From Desertimonas sp963772825 (GTDB lineage: Bacteria; Actinomycetota; Acidimicrobiia; Acidimicrobiales; Ilumatobacteraceae), in contig CAVYYX010000011.1 of NCBI GenBank assembly GCA_963772825.1, positions 62,001 to 126,000 on the forward strand: a DNA stretch of 64,000 nt. The letters are read 5' to 3'. The notes below the pieces were generated by a model. The model was not told the DNA's origin, did not search any database, and saw only the letters and a program-made list of their open reading frames with translations. Shown here in pieces: positions 17,786 through 26,055 of the stretch; the stretch's first letter is position 1, and each line of letters starts with the position of its first letter. The position numbers and the translations under genes are program-made.

Positions 17786-17809
17786 TAGCGTCGCTCTCTC
17801 GCAAGAGAG
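17786..17809 (+). promoter_or_regulatory. -10 element and hairpin covering the Shine-Dalgarno sequence of the lipoprotein gene
   Basis: TAGCGT (17786-17791) would start RNA near 17799. CTCTCT (17794-17799) and AGAGAG (17804-17809) form a perfect 6-bp stem with loop CGCA. The second arm is the purine-rich ribosome-binding site, 7 nt before ATG 17817. If transcription starts upstream, the site would be masked. Confidence 0.35.
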
Positions 17810-17816
17810 GCTGTAG

Positions 17817-18503
17817 ATGAGACTTCGACGAACGATTGGATGGTGCGCGCTCGCCGCCAGCGTGTCCGTCGCCACCGGATGCGGACGAGATGGTGATGGC
17901 GACGGCATCGCCGCCGTCGCCGAGTCTCCCTCCACGACGATGGCGGCGACGTCCATCGTCCCACCACCTCGGTCGACTTCATCTGGCTCCGTCGAGACGC
18001 CCGTCGCGCCGACCATCGTGCTGGGGCGCGATGGGCTGGGGATCGCCTCGTTCGGCGACGATGCCGATTCGGCGGTCGCCGCCGTGACGGCCGTCCTGGG
18101 GGAGCCAGACACGGACTCCGGGTGGGTCGAGCCGATGACGATCGGCGCATGCGCAGGAGCGGAGGCGCGCTTCGTGGCGTGGGGCGCGCTGTACGTCTAC
18201 TTCACCGACGAATCGGCGGCCGGCGCGGGTGAGCGACACTTCTTCGGCTATTCCTATGGAAGCGTGGGCGATCTCGAAGCGATCCCAGAGGGCCTGGCGA
18301 CGCCGGAGGGCATCGGCCTCGGCACGACGGTCGAGTTCCTGCGGGCGGCGTACGCCGACGTTGTCGTCGAAGCCGGCGAAGAAGGGCTGTTCGCGCCGAG
18401 CTTCTACGTCGACGATGAGCTCAGCGGTCGGCTCACTGGGACCGCCGCCGACGACCTCGTTACCGTGATCATCGGCGGCGATCCTTGCGGCGTGGGTATG
18501 TGA
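17817..18503 (+). CDS. Putative lipoprotein
   Basis: 228 residues with a lipoprotein signal ending in a lipobox (VATGC, Cys about 21). Then a Ser/Thr/Pro linker and a soluble domain with LGRDGLGIASFGDD and a conserved-looking TVLGEPDTDSGW (read as AVLGEPDTDSGW), a pattern often seen in actinobacterial surface lipoproteins. Function unknown. The stop overlaps the next start (GTGA, 18500-18503), so the two are probably coupled. Confidence 0.7.
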   Translation: MRLRRTIGWCALAASVSVATGCGRDGDGDGIAAVAESPSTTMAATSIVPPPRSTSSGSVETPVAPTIVLGRDGLGIASFGDDADSAVAAVTAVLGEPDTDSGWVEPMTIGACAGAEARFVAWGALYVYFTDESAAGAGERHFFGYSYGSVGDLEAIPEGLATPEGIGLGTTVEFLRAAYADVVVEAGEEGLFAPSFYVDDELSGRLTGTAADDLVTVIIGGDPCGVGM

Positions 18504-18868
18504 GTGGCTGGTTGGCCTGGCACCGCGCCCTCGCTTGGGTGCTGATCGCCAGCAACGCAGCTGCCGGGGCGTGGTGCCTCGCCGCCCATCGGTATCGGGC
18601 GGTGCGCGGCCGACCGCTCGTCGCCGCCGTCGTCATCGCCCAGCTCACGGCGCTCGCCCAAGCCGTCGTCGGAACCGTGCTGATGGCTCGCTACGACCTC
18701 CAGCCGGCGCGGCTGCACGCCCTCTACGGGTTCTCCGCGGTGTTTGCCGTGGGGATTCTGTACAGCTACCGAACGAGCACCTTCATGCGCGGGAAGGAGT
18801 ACTTGCTCTACGCCGGCGGTTGCTTGTTCATCATGGGCCTCGGCATCCGCGAACTCGCCCTCAACTAA
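18500..18868 (+). CDS. Small integral membrane protein, four helices
   Basis: 122 residues with four hydrophobic segments at about 10-27, 38-58, 66-86 and 98-116. The GTG start overlaps the lipoprotein stop. The SGWLAWHRALAWVLI opening and a central basic loop (RTSTFMRGKEY) are visible, but I recognise no family. Coupling suggests that it works with the lipoprotein, perhaps as its membrane partner. Confidence 0.65.
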   Translation: MSGWLAWHRALAWVLIASNAAAGAWCLAAHRYRAVRGRPLVAAVVIAQLTALAQAVVGTVLMARYDLQPARLHALYGFSAVFAVGILYSYRTSTFMRGKEYLLYAGGCLFIMGLGIRELALN

Positions 18869-18877
18869 TCTCCAAAC

Positions 18878-18928
18878 CGTCTGTGTAAGCGTGTAAGCCC
18901 GCAGAGGGCGTGCACGCTTACACAGACG
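18878..18928. repeat. GTGTAAGC hairpin, copy 1
   Basis: A perfect 16-bp stem (18878-18893 with 18913-18928) with a 19-nt loop. The left arm contains GTGTAAGC twice in tandem with the following bases. It shares 25 nt in direct orientation with 19959-19983. It contains the stop codon of the AbiEi-like gene (18918-18920). Probably also works as a bidirectional terminator. Confidence 0.75.
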
Positions 18929-19853
18929 ACGGGGGGAGCATCGACCGGACCTCCGAGACCACCCACGCCTCCTCAAGCGTGACGTGGTCGTAGGTGAACT
19001 GGATCGGTAGCAGGCCGTCGCGCACCAGCGCGTTGATGCGCTCGGCGTCCCGCGAGAGCTGCTGTCGGTTACCCCGGTGCCAGTGGTAGCCGAGGACTTC
19101 GACGACCACGCGAGTGCCTGGAAACCGGAAGTCGACCCGCACCATCCTGCCGCGGGCATTGGTGACGACTTCCTGCCGGGACGGTCGTGGGAGCCCCGCC
19201 CGGACGCAGATCTCGAGGAACCGCCGTTCCAGCCAGCTGTGCCCGCCGCGACTCGCTTCGGACCCTTCGATGACGTCGATCAACTTCGGGATCCCGTAGC
19301 GACCGCGAGATCGGATCGCGGCGATGCGCTGGTGGAGCACGTCCTCCGTGACGAGACGATCGCGCAGCGCGCCGTCGAGAGCTGTAGTGAGCGTGTCGGC
19401 GCGCACGAACTTGGCGACGTCGATGAGCGTGCGGGCGACGGAGAGTACCGAGATACCGTGGCGAAGAGAGCGGTCTTCGGGAGGCAGCTCGGTCGTCGTA
19501 TGGATCACGTGTGGTGGGCGATCGAGGAGTCGACCACGCGGCACGGTGATGTGAAAGGGCGGCCGCAACGTCACGCCATCGAGGCCGTGCAGCGCTGCGG
19601 CAGTTGGGCCGGACGCCACGGCACCGATGCCGCAGTCGAGGACGATTGCCGCGACCTCGGCCAGCGCCGACGGCTCGAGGAACGTTCCTCGAAGCACGTG
19701 GCGACCCGCCCGTTCTAGCGACCCATCGGCGACTCGTCGCCGGATCTGATTCTTGGTGAGACCGGCGGCACGCGCCTGGTCGGCGGTGATCACGCCGTGC
19801 TGACCGGTGGCGACATCCGCAAGTTGTTGCAGTCCCAGGGTGGTGTGGTGCAT
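18918..19853 (-). CDS. AbiEi-like winged-helix protein with C-terminal nuclease-like (DUF559) domain
   Basis: 311 residues. The N-terminal part (about 5-65; GVITADQARAAGLTKNQIRR, RAGRHVLRG) is the AbiEi antitoxin-type winged-helix domain. The C-terminal part (VRVDFRFPGTRVVVEVLGY, with the following histidines) resembles DUF559/Vsr-like PD-(D/E)XK folds. Solitary genes of this type are common in actinobacteria, and no AbiEii-like toxin is adjacent. Function unknown; defence or toxin-antitoxin origin is inferred. The gene is enclosed by two matching hairpins and its TAA stop lies inside one of them. Confidence 0.75.
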   Translation of the reverse strand: MHHTTLGLQQLADVATGQHGVITADQARAAGLTKNQIRRRVADGSLERAGRHVLRGTFLEPSALAEVAAIVLDCGIGAVASGPTAAALHGLDGVTLRPPFHITVPRGRLLDRPPHVIHTTTELPPEDRSLRHGISVLSVARTLIDVAKFVRADTLTTALDGALRDRLVTEDVLHQRIAAIRSRGRYGIPKLIDVIEGSEASRGGHSWLERRFLEICVRAGLPRPSRQEVVTNARGRMVRVDFRFPGTRVVVEVLGYHWHRGNRQQLSRDAERINALVRDGLLPIQFTYDHVTLEEAWVVSEVRSMLPPSSV

Positions 19854-19958
19854 GTGAGTGCCCGTTCGATGGAGATCGAGTGGGGCGCTCCGGAGAACGT
19901 GCGCCGATACCGGAGACGTCAGTGTCGCGCCCGGGTGTCACAGCCCGGCACTCAGCGC

Positions 19959-20005
19959 TCTGTGTAAGCGTGTAAGCCCGCAGCAGGCTTACACGCTTAC
20001 ACAGA
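19959..20005. repeat. GTGTAAGC hairpin, copy 2 (terminator-like)
   Basis: A perfect 20-bp stem (19959-19978 with 19986-20005) and 7-nt loop CGCAGCA. It is built from two direct GTGTAAGC units and two inverted GCTTACAC units, followed by TTTTT at 20010-20014. Lies just downstream of pckG and upstream of the AbiEi-like gene, both on the minus strand, so it can end pckG transcription. Confidence 0.8.
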
Positions 20006-20012
20006 CGGATTT

Positions 20013-21817
20013 TTAGGTGTCGGTGAGGCGACGCTCGAGGGTGTCGACGGCGAGCTGCAGGGCAGCGGGGATGTCGTCGCCGAAGCGGGCGTAGTGCTCG
20101 CGGATCTGGGGGATGGCGGCTGCGCCACCCGTCGACGTCGACGGCGAGCAGCGCATCGAGATCGTCGTCGCGGATGTTCGAGTCCGCTGGTGTCCAATGC
20201 GCCGGCCGCCGGCAGCAGGCCGATCGGCGTGTCGACAGCGGGCGCGTCGCCGGCGACGCGCTCGAACACCCACTTCAGCACCCTGCTGTTCTCGCCGAAG
20301 CCCGGCCACAGGAACCGTCCGTCCTCGTCCCGCCGGAACCAGTTGACGAAGAACATGGACGGCAACTTGCTGGGGTCGCTGGTCTTGCCGATCGACAGCC
20401 AGTGGTCGAAGTACTCGGCCATGTTGTAACCACAGAACGGGAGCATCGCCATCGGGTCGAAGCGCAGCTTGCCGACGGCACCCTGCTGGGCAGCAGTCGT
20501 CTCGGACGCCATGATCGAACCGAGGAAGACACCGTGCTCCCAGTCGAACGCCTCGGTCACGAGGGGGACCGTCGATCGACGACGACCGCCGAACAGGATC
20601 GCCGAGATCGGCACGCCAGCGGGATCCTCCCACTCAGGAGCGATCGACGGGCACTGCGAAGCCGGGGCCGTGAACCTGGCATTGGGGTGGGCGGCAGTCG
20701 CCTCCGACTCGGGTGTCCACGGGTTGCCGAGCCAGTCGGTGGCGACGGCGGGCGGGACGGCGGTCATGCCCTCCCACCAGACGTCGCCGTCGGCGGTGAG
20801 CGCCGTGTTCGTGAACACACAGTTGGCGTGCAGTGTGCCCATCGCGTTGGGGTTCGTGCCGAAGCCCGTGCCGGGGGCGACACCGAAGAACCCGGCCTCC
20901 GGGTTGATGGCGTACAGCCGACCGTCCTCGCCGAACTTCATCCAGCAGATGTCGTCGCCCACCGTCTCCGCCGTCCAGCCGGGAATCGTCGGGACGATCA
21001 TCGCCAGGTTGGTCTTGCCGCAGGCTGACGGGAAGGCGGCGGCGATGTACCTCGACTCGCCTTGCGGGTTGGTGAGCTTGAGGATCAGCATGTGCTCGGC
21101 GAGCCAGCCGCCGTCGCGGGCCATCACCGAAGCGATGCGCAGGGCGAAGCACTTCTTGCCGAGTAGCGCGTTGCCGCCGTACCCCGATCCATAGGACATG
21201 ATCTCGCGGGTCTCGGGGAAGTGGACGATGTACTTGTTGTCGGCGTTGCAGGGCCACGGCACATCCTGTTGGCCATCGGCAAGCGGGGCGCCGACCGAGT
21301 GCACGCACGGGACGAACTCGCCCTCGTCGCCGAGCACGTCGAGAGCGCTCTGACCCATCCGCGTCATGATTCGCATGCTCGCGGCGACGTACGCCGAGTC
21401 GCTGAGCTGCACACCGATGTGGGCGATCGGCGAGCCGAGCGGCCCCATCGAGAACGGGATCACGTACATCGTCCGGCCGCGCATCGCACCGCTGAACAGG
21501 TCGTTGAGCTGGCGGCGCATCTCCGCCGGGTCACGCCAGTTGTTCGTCGGACCGGCGTCGGCCTCACGCTCCGAGCAGATGAACGTGCGGTCCTCGACCC
21601 TCGCGACGTCAGCCGGATCGGAGTGTGCCCAGAAGCTGTTCGGCCGCTTCTCCGCGTCGAGGGCGGTGAACGTGCCGGCGGCGACGAGGTCGGCGCTGAG
21701 CTGTCCGTACTCCTCGACGGATCCGTCACACCAATGAACGACGTCCGGCTGCAGGATCGCCGCCCAGTCGTCGACCCACTGGAGAAGCTTCGCGTTGCTG
21801 GTGTGACCGCTCATCAA
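20013..21817 (-). CDS. pckG: Phosphoenolpyruvate carboxykinase (GTP), with two frameshifts near the 3' end
   Basis: Converts oxaloacetate and GTP to PEP, CO2 and GDP; gluconeogenesis. Seen: the N-terminal VVHWCDGSVEEY, the P-loop-like FPSACGKTNLAM, the metal-binding DDICWMKFG, and GFFGVAPGTGFGTNPNA. The last 60 codons are spread over three frames: SGL in the first, NIRDDDLDALLAVDVDGW in the second, IPQIREHYARFGDDIP and the end in the third. Removing one base near 20179 and one near 20121 restores a continuous 600-residue protein, the usual family length. Uncorrected, the frame would run to 19997. The key residues are intact, so sequencing error is likelier than decay. Confidence 0.9.
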
Positions 21818-21886
21818 TCTGTCTCCGTTGTCAGATGTTGTCCCAGTCTGGCTTCCAACCGTGGCGGATGGAAACCGCGCCCAGCG

Positions 21887-22108
21887 TCAGCCTCCGGGCG
21901 TCTGCATGTCGACCTCGGAGCCGAGACGGATCGCCGTCGCCTGGCCGGCATCGTCGAGATCGAAGATCACCCGTTGGCCCTGGCGCAGCATCCGCAGCAC
22001 CGACCCGTCGAGGGCCGCGGCTGCCAGCTCGTAATCGCTCATGTCGGTGTCGCACATCACGACGCCGGTGCGGCTCACCGGGTCGTAGGCCTTGACGACA
22101 CCCTGCAT
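21887..22108 (-). CDS. Small cold-shock-like (OB-fold) protein
   Basis: 73 residues. GVVKAYDPVSRTGVVMCDTD matches the first two beta strands of a cold-shock domain, and GQRVIFDLDDAGQATAIRLG matches the later strands. The RNP aromatic residues of true Csp proteins are missing, so nucleic-acid binding is uncertain. It starts 8 nt after the rpmB stop on the same strand, so the two are probably co-transcribed. Confidence 0.65.
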   Translation of the reverse strand: MQGVVKAYDPVSRTGVVMCDTDMSDYELAAAALDGSVLRMLRQGQRVIFDLDDAGQATAIRLGSEVDMQTPGG

Positions 22109-22116
22109 GCCGAAAC

Positions 22117-22335
22117 TCAGCTGTTGGCGACGGGCGCCGGCCGCACAGCTGCCTTCACGACCTTGCCCGACTTGATGCATCCCGTGCACACGTAGATCCG
22201 CTTGGCCGACCCGCCGACCACGGCGCGCACCCGCTGGATGTTCGGGTTCCAACGCCGCTTCGTGCGGCGGTGGGAGTGCGACACGGACATACCCCAAGAG
22301 GGGTGCTTGCCGCACATTTCACACACTGCTGCCAT
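22117..22335 (-). CDS. rpmB: 50S ribosomal protein bL28
   Basis: 72 residues: AAVCEMCGKHPSWGMSVSHS, RRTKRRWNPNIQRVRA and YVCTGCIKSGKV. Two CxxC pairs (CEMC, CTGC) mark the zinc-binding type. The frame is open further upstream, but ATG 22335 gives the standard N-terminus. Confidence 0.95.
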   Translation of the reverse strand: MAAVCEMCGKHPSWGMSVSHSHRRTKRRWNPNIQRVRAVVGGSAKRIYVCTGCIKSGKVVKAAVRPAPVANS

Positions 22336-22463
22336 GTTCGATGCTCTCCGACCTCGGGGACTCGCCGACGGTCGGCCGACGAGAAACGACACGTCAGGAT
22401 ATCGACAACCTCGGGACATGCCTCTGGTCGTCGTGTCGCTTGATCGACGATGTCAAGCGTACC

Positions 22464-22469
22464 TATCAT
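22464..22469 (+). promoter_or_regulatory. Probable -10 element of the imelysin operon
   Basis: TATCAT with an 8-nt spacer to ATG 22478. No Shine-Dalgarno sequence. I did not see a clear Fur- or DtxR-type operator around it. Confidence 0.5.
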
Positions 22470-22477
22470 GCCGCGCC

Positions 22478-23671
22478 ATGCAGCAGCACACCTCCGCGCG
22501 GCCGATCCGCTCGATCGCCCGCTCCTCGATGGCCGCCCTCACGATGGTCGCCGCGGTCGCCGTCACCGTGCCGGCAGCGGCATCGGCTGGGTCGAGCGAT
22601 GGCGACGCCCAAGCCGTCGTCGATCACTACGCGGACGGGGCGCACGCCGCCTACGTCGCATCGCTGGAGTCGGCGACCGAGCTCGACGCGGCGATCGACG
22701 CGTTCCTCGCAGACCCGACCGACGAGACATTGGAAGCCGCCAAGCAGGCCTGGTTGGCGGCACGTGACGACTACGGCCTCACCGAGGCGTTTCGCTTCTA
22801 CGGCGGTCCGATCGACAACGAGACGGACGGACCCGAAGGCCTGATCAACGCGTGGCCGCTCGACGAGCTGTACATCGACTACGTCGAGGGCGACGAGACG
22901 GCGGGGATCGTCAACGACCCCGACACCTACCCGACGATCGACGCCGAGCTGATCACCTCGCTCAACGAGGAGGGTGGCGAGGCGAACATCTCGACGGGTT
23001 GGCACGCCATCGAGTTCCTGCTGTGGGGCCAGGACCTGTCGACCGACGGGCCCGGCGAGCGACCGGTCACCGACTACACGACGGCCGACAACGCCGACCG
23101 GCGGGCCACCTATCTCGCCGTGACCAGCGACCTGCTCCTCGAGCATCTCACCGGACTCGTCGACGCCTGGGCGCCCGACAGCGAGAACTACCGCGCCGAG
23201 TTCGTGGCCGGCGACCCCACCGAGGCGCTGACGATGATCCTCACCGGCATCGGCGAGCTGACCCGTGGCGAGCTGGCCGGAGAGCGCATGTACGTCGCCT
23301 ACGAGCAGCGCTCCCAGGAGGACGAGCACTCGTGCTTCTCGGACAACACGACCGCCGACCTGCTGGCCAACGCGCGCGGCATCGAGATGGTGCTCACCGG
23401 GATCTACCCCGGCGGCGTCGAAGGCCCCGGCCTGCAATCGCTGTTCGAAGCGGCCGACCCCGATGCCGCAGCCGCGTTGCGCGAGGCGGTCGACGCGAGC
23501 CTCGCCGATCTCGAAGCAATCCCGGCGCCGTTCGATCAACATCTCGTCGACGGTGTTCCCGACGACGACCCGGGCCGGGCGAGCGTGCTCGCCGCCATCG
23601 AGGCGCTCGAGGCGCAGGCCGACGCCCTCGTCGCCGCCGCCGCACCCGCCGGGATCACGCTGGAGATCTGA
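22478..23671 (+). CDS. Imelysin (peptidase M75/EfeO-like) family exported protein
   Basis: 397 residues with a signal peptide (MVAAVAVTVPAAASA). The body is the all-helical imelysin domain with the diagnostic GWHAIEFLLWGQD (GxHxxE) near 172. This family includes IrpA and the EfeO periplasmic iron-uptake component. No peptidase activity is established, and metal binding at GxHxxE is the accepted idea. First gene of an operon with a di-haem oxidoreductase and a second imelysin-like protein, a set seen in iron-regulated loci. No EfeB or EfeU is present, so I do not use the efeO symbol. Confidence 0.88.
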   Translation: MQQHTSARPIRSIARSSMAALTMVAAVAVTVPAAASAGSSDGDAQAVVDHYADGAHAAYVASLESATELDAAIDAFLADPTDETLEAAKQAWLAARDDYGLTEAFRFYGGPIDNETDGPEGLINAWPLDELYIDYVEGDETAGIVNDPDTYPTIDAELITSLNEEGGEANISTGWHAIEFLLWGQDLSTDGPGERPVTDYTTADNADRRATYLAVTSDLLLEHLTGLVDAWAPDSENYRAEFVAGDPTEALTMILTGIGELTRGELAGERMYVAYEQRSQEDEHSCFSDNTTADLLANARGIEMVLTGIYPGGVEGPGLQSLFEAADPDAAAALREAVDASLADLEAIPAPFDQHLVDGVPDDDPGRASVLAAIEALEAQADALVAAAAPAGITLEI

Positions 23672-25074
23672 TCACCACGCCGCACCGACGGGCCCGGCGA
23701 TTCGCGGCTGCCGCAGGATTCGCCATGCTGATCGCACCGGCGATACCGAGCGACGACGCGCCACCACCTGTCGACCCGGATCTGGGTGGCGACACGACGC
23801 GGCACAGCTCGACGCGCACCTCGTTCAGCTTCCCGGCGCCGAACCTCTCCCGCGACGAGCGGCGCACGTTCGAGGTCGGCGACAGCCTGTTCAACCAGAA
23901 CTGGGTGACGGCCCCGGCGTCGACGGATGCCCGTGACGGGCTCGGTCCGATGTTCAACGCCCAAGCCTGCTCGTCGTGCCACGTGCTCGACGGTCGGGGG
24001 GTGCCGCCGACGCCGACGGGCGACACCGTGCCGATCGGCCTGCTGCTGCGCCTCTCCGTGCCGGGAGAGACGCCGACGGGCGCCCCGGCCGAGCACCCCG
24101 TCTACGGCGGTCAGTTGCAGGACCGATCGATCCTCGGCGTTCCGGCGGAGGGGACACTCGACGTCCACTTCACGACGATCGAGGGCAGCTACGCCGACGG
24201 CACGCCGTACACCCTCGTGTCCCCGACCTACGGGATCGCCGACCCGCAGTTCGGCGAGCTCGGCGACGACACGATGATCTCGCCGCGCCTCGCACCGCAG
24301 GTCATCGGCATGGGACTCCTCGAAGCGATCCCGGCTGACGACATTTCGGCGGCGGCCGATCCTGACGACGCTGACGGCGACGGGATCTCCGGGCGCCCCA
24401 ACGTCGTGTGGGACGACGTCGAGGGCGAGCTCGCGCTCGGCCGGTTCGGCTGGAAGGCCAACGTGGCCACGGTCGAGCAGCAGGTCGCCGCGGCATTTCA
24501 CGGCGATCTCGGAATCACGTCGTCGGCGCATCCGGAGCAGGACTGCACCGACGGACAGCTCGATTGCGCCGCGGCGATCGACGGCGGTGACCCCGAGCTC
24601 ACCGACGACCAGCTCGCCAACGTGACGTTCTACGGCCGCACGCTGTCGGTGCCGGCGATGCGCGATTCCGACTCGCCGGACGTGCGCGAGGGCGCCGCCC
24701 TGTTCGAGTCACTCGGCTGCGCTGCCTGCCACACGCCGACGCAGAACACGGGCGACAGCGAGATCGCCACGCTCGCCAACCAGGAGATCCACCCGTACAC
24801 CGACCTGCTGCTCCACGACATGGGCCCCGGCCTCGCCGACGGACGGCCTGACTTCGAGGCGACCGGGCAGGAGTGGCGCACCCCGCCGCTGTGGGGAATC
24901 GGTCTCGTCGACGACATCGCCGGAGCGCGCTACCTGCTCCACGATGGCCGGGCGGCGACGATCGAGGAGGCGATCCTGTGGCACGGCGGTGAGGGGGAGG
25001 CGGCCGCAACGGCGTTCCGCGAATCGGCCGTCGAAGACCGACGCCGACTGCTCGCCTTCCTGGAGGCGTTGTGA
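23668..25074 (+). CDS. Di-haem oxidoreductase (DHOR, 'thiol oxidoreductase') family c-type cytochrome
   Basis: Exported cytochrome with two CxxCH haem-c motifs, CSSCH (about residue 101) and CAACH (about 351). DVRE-GAALFESLGCAACH-type and LLHDMGPGLADG sequences, and WRTPPLWGIG near the end, are typical of the DHOR/DUF1111 family. The start is unusual. Counting from CTG 23668, which overlaps the imelysin stop (CTGA), gives a complete signal peptide (RRARRFAAAAGFAML). The only nearby standard start, ATG 23725, would remove its basic part. No in-frame ATG, GTG or TTG was found between the two. The electron donor is unknown. Confidence 0.85.
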   Translation: MITTPHRRARRFAAAAGFAMLIAPAIPSDDAPPPVDPDLGGDTTRHSSTRTSFSFPAPNLSRDERRTFEVGDSLFNQNWVTAPASTDARDGLGPMFNAQACSSCHVLDGRGVPPTPTGDTVPIGLLLRLSVPGETPTGAPAEHPVYGGQLQDRSILGVPAEGTLDVHFTTIEGSYADGTPYTLVSPTYGIADPQFGELGDDTMISPRLAPQVIGMGLLEAIPADDISAAADPDDADGDGISGRPNVVWDDVEGELALGRFGWKANVATVEQQVAAAFHGDLGITSSAHPEQDCTDGQLDCAAAIDGGDPELTDDQLANVTFYGRTLSVPAMRDSDSPDVREGAALFESLGCAACHTPTQNTGDSEIATLANQEIHPYTDLLLHDMGPGLADGRPDFEATGQEWRTPPLWGIGLVDDIAGARYLLHDGRAATIEEAILWHGGEGEAAATAFRESAVEDRRRLLAFLEAL

Positions 25075-26039
25075 GATCGGGACGTTCGGTGACCGCTGTC
25101 GCCGCGGCACTCGCGATGGTTGTGCTGGCCGCCGGTTGCGGCGACGACCCTCCGTCACGGGCGGACGTGCTCGGCGACGTGGCCGACGACGTGGCCATTC
25201 CCGGTTTCGAATCGTTCGCCGACTCCACGAGCGACCTCGTCGAGCAGGTGGACGAGACCTGCGAGTCGATCGAGGGCGAGGCGATCGACGACACCCTGGC
25301 GAGCATCGAGGCCACCCGCCGGCAGTGGTTGACGACGCAGGCGACCTGGACCGGGCCGGTGATGGAGCGGCGATCACCGGCGGTCATCGACTGGCCGATC
25401 CGAATCGCCGACATCGAGGCGCTCATCGAGCGCTCAGCACCCGGCGAGATCATCGCAGATGTCATCGGCAACAACGTCGGTGCCGACACCCGCGGGCTGA
25501 CGGCGATGCGCTGGGTGCTGACCCATGACGACGTGACCGAACTGCTGGTCGACGAGCGGTGGTGCGACTACCTGCGCGCCAACGCCGAGGTGATGGCGTC
25601 CGAAGCCGACCTGATCGTCGCCGACTGGAACGATTCGTGGGACGGCGGTGACGCCTTCGGTGAGGTCATCGCCGACGACGGTGAAGCAGACAGGTGGCTG
25701 GAGATGCTCGTCAACGACAGCATCTTCCTCGTTCACCGGCTGACCGAGGAGCCTCGCGACGAGGGCGACCTGCCACCGGTCGACGTCACCGCTGATCGCA
25801 GCGCACAGATCGAGGGCATCGACGACGTGTACGACGCCCTCGAACCGCTGCTCGGGGACGATTTGGCCGAGCGCCTCGGCGACGAGATCGAGGCCGCCGA
25901 CGAGGCGTTCGCGGCGGGCGATCTCGACGAGGGGCGGGCCCTTGCCGCCGACGTCGAAGCGACGTTGGCGACCGAGGTGGCGGCGCGCCTCGACGTCACG
26001 ATCGGTTTCTCCGATGCTGACGGCGACAGCGCCGGCTGA
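25071..26039 (+). CDS. Imelysin-like lipoprotein
   Basis: 322 residues with a lipobox (LAAGC, Cys about 23). The helical body resembles the second, diverged imelysin protein of similar operons: RRQWLTTQATWTGPV and AVIDWPIRIADIE correspond to the helix before the metal site, but the GxHxxE motif is absent. GTG 25071 overlaps the upstream stop (GTGA). It probably acts next to the first imelysin and the cytochrome at the outer face of the membrane. Confidence 0.8.
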   Translation: MRSGRSVTAVAAALAMVVLAAGCGDDPPSRADVLGDVADDVAIPGFESFADSTSDLVEQVDETCESIEGEAIDDTLASIEATRRQWLTTQATWTGPVMERRSPAVIDWPIRIADIEALIERSAPGEIIADVIGNNVGADTRGLTAMRWVLTHDDVTELLVDERWCDYLRANAEVMASEADLIVADWNDSWDGGDAFGEVIADDGEADRWLEMLVNDSIFLVHRLTEEPRDEGDLPPVDVTADRSAQIEGIDDVYDALEPLLGDDLAERLGDEIEAADEAFAAGDLDEGRALAADVEATLATEVAARLDVTIGFSDADGDSAG

Positions 26040-26055
26040 GTCCCAGCGGGCATCG

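Noticed and set aside
18878..20005. CRISPR array or insertion sequence around the AbiEi-like gene
   Set aside because: Only two repeat copies, no spacers of regular length, no transposase and no target duplication seen.
20013..20240. pckG as a decayed pseudogene
   Set aside because: All catalytic motifs are intact and both lesions are single-base insertions like those in other sound genes; sequencing error is likelier.
22202..22477. 92-codon N-terminal extension of the imelysin gene
   Set aside because: It would run antisense through rpmB and move the signal peptide inside; ATG 22478 has a proper -10 element and signal peptide.
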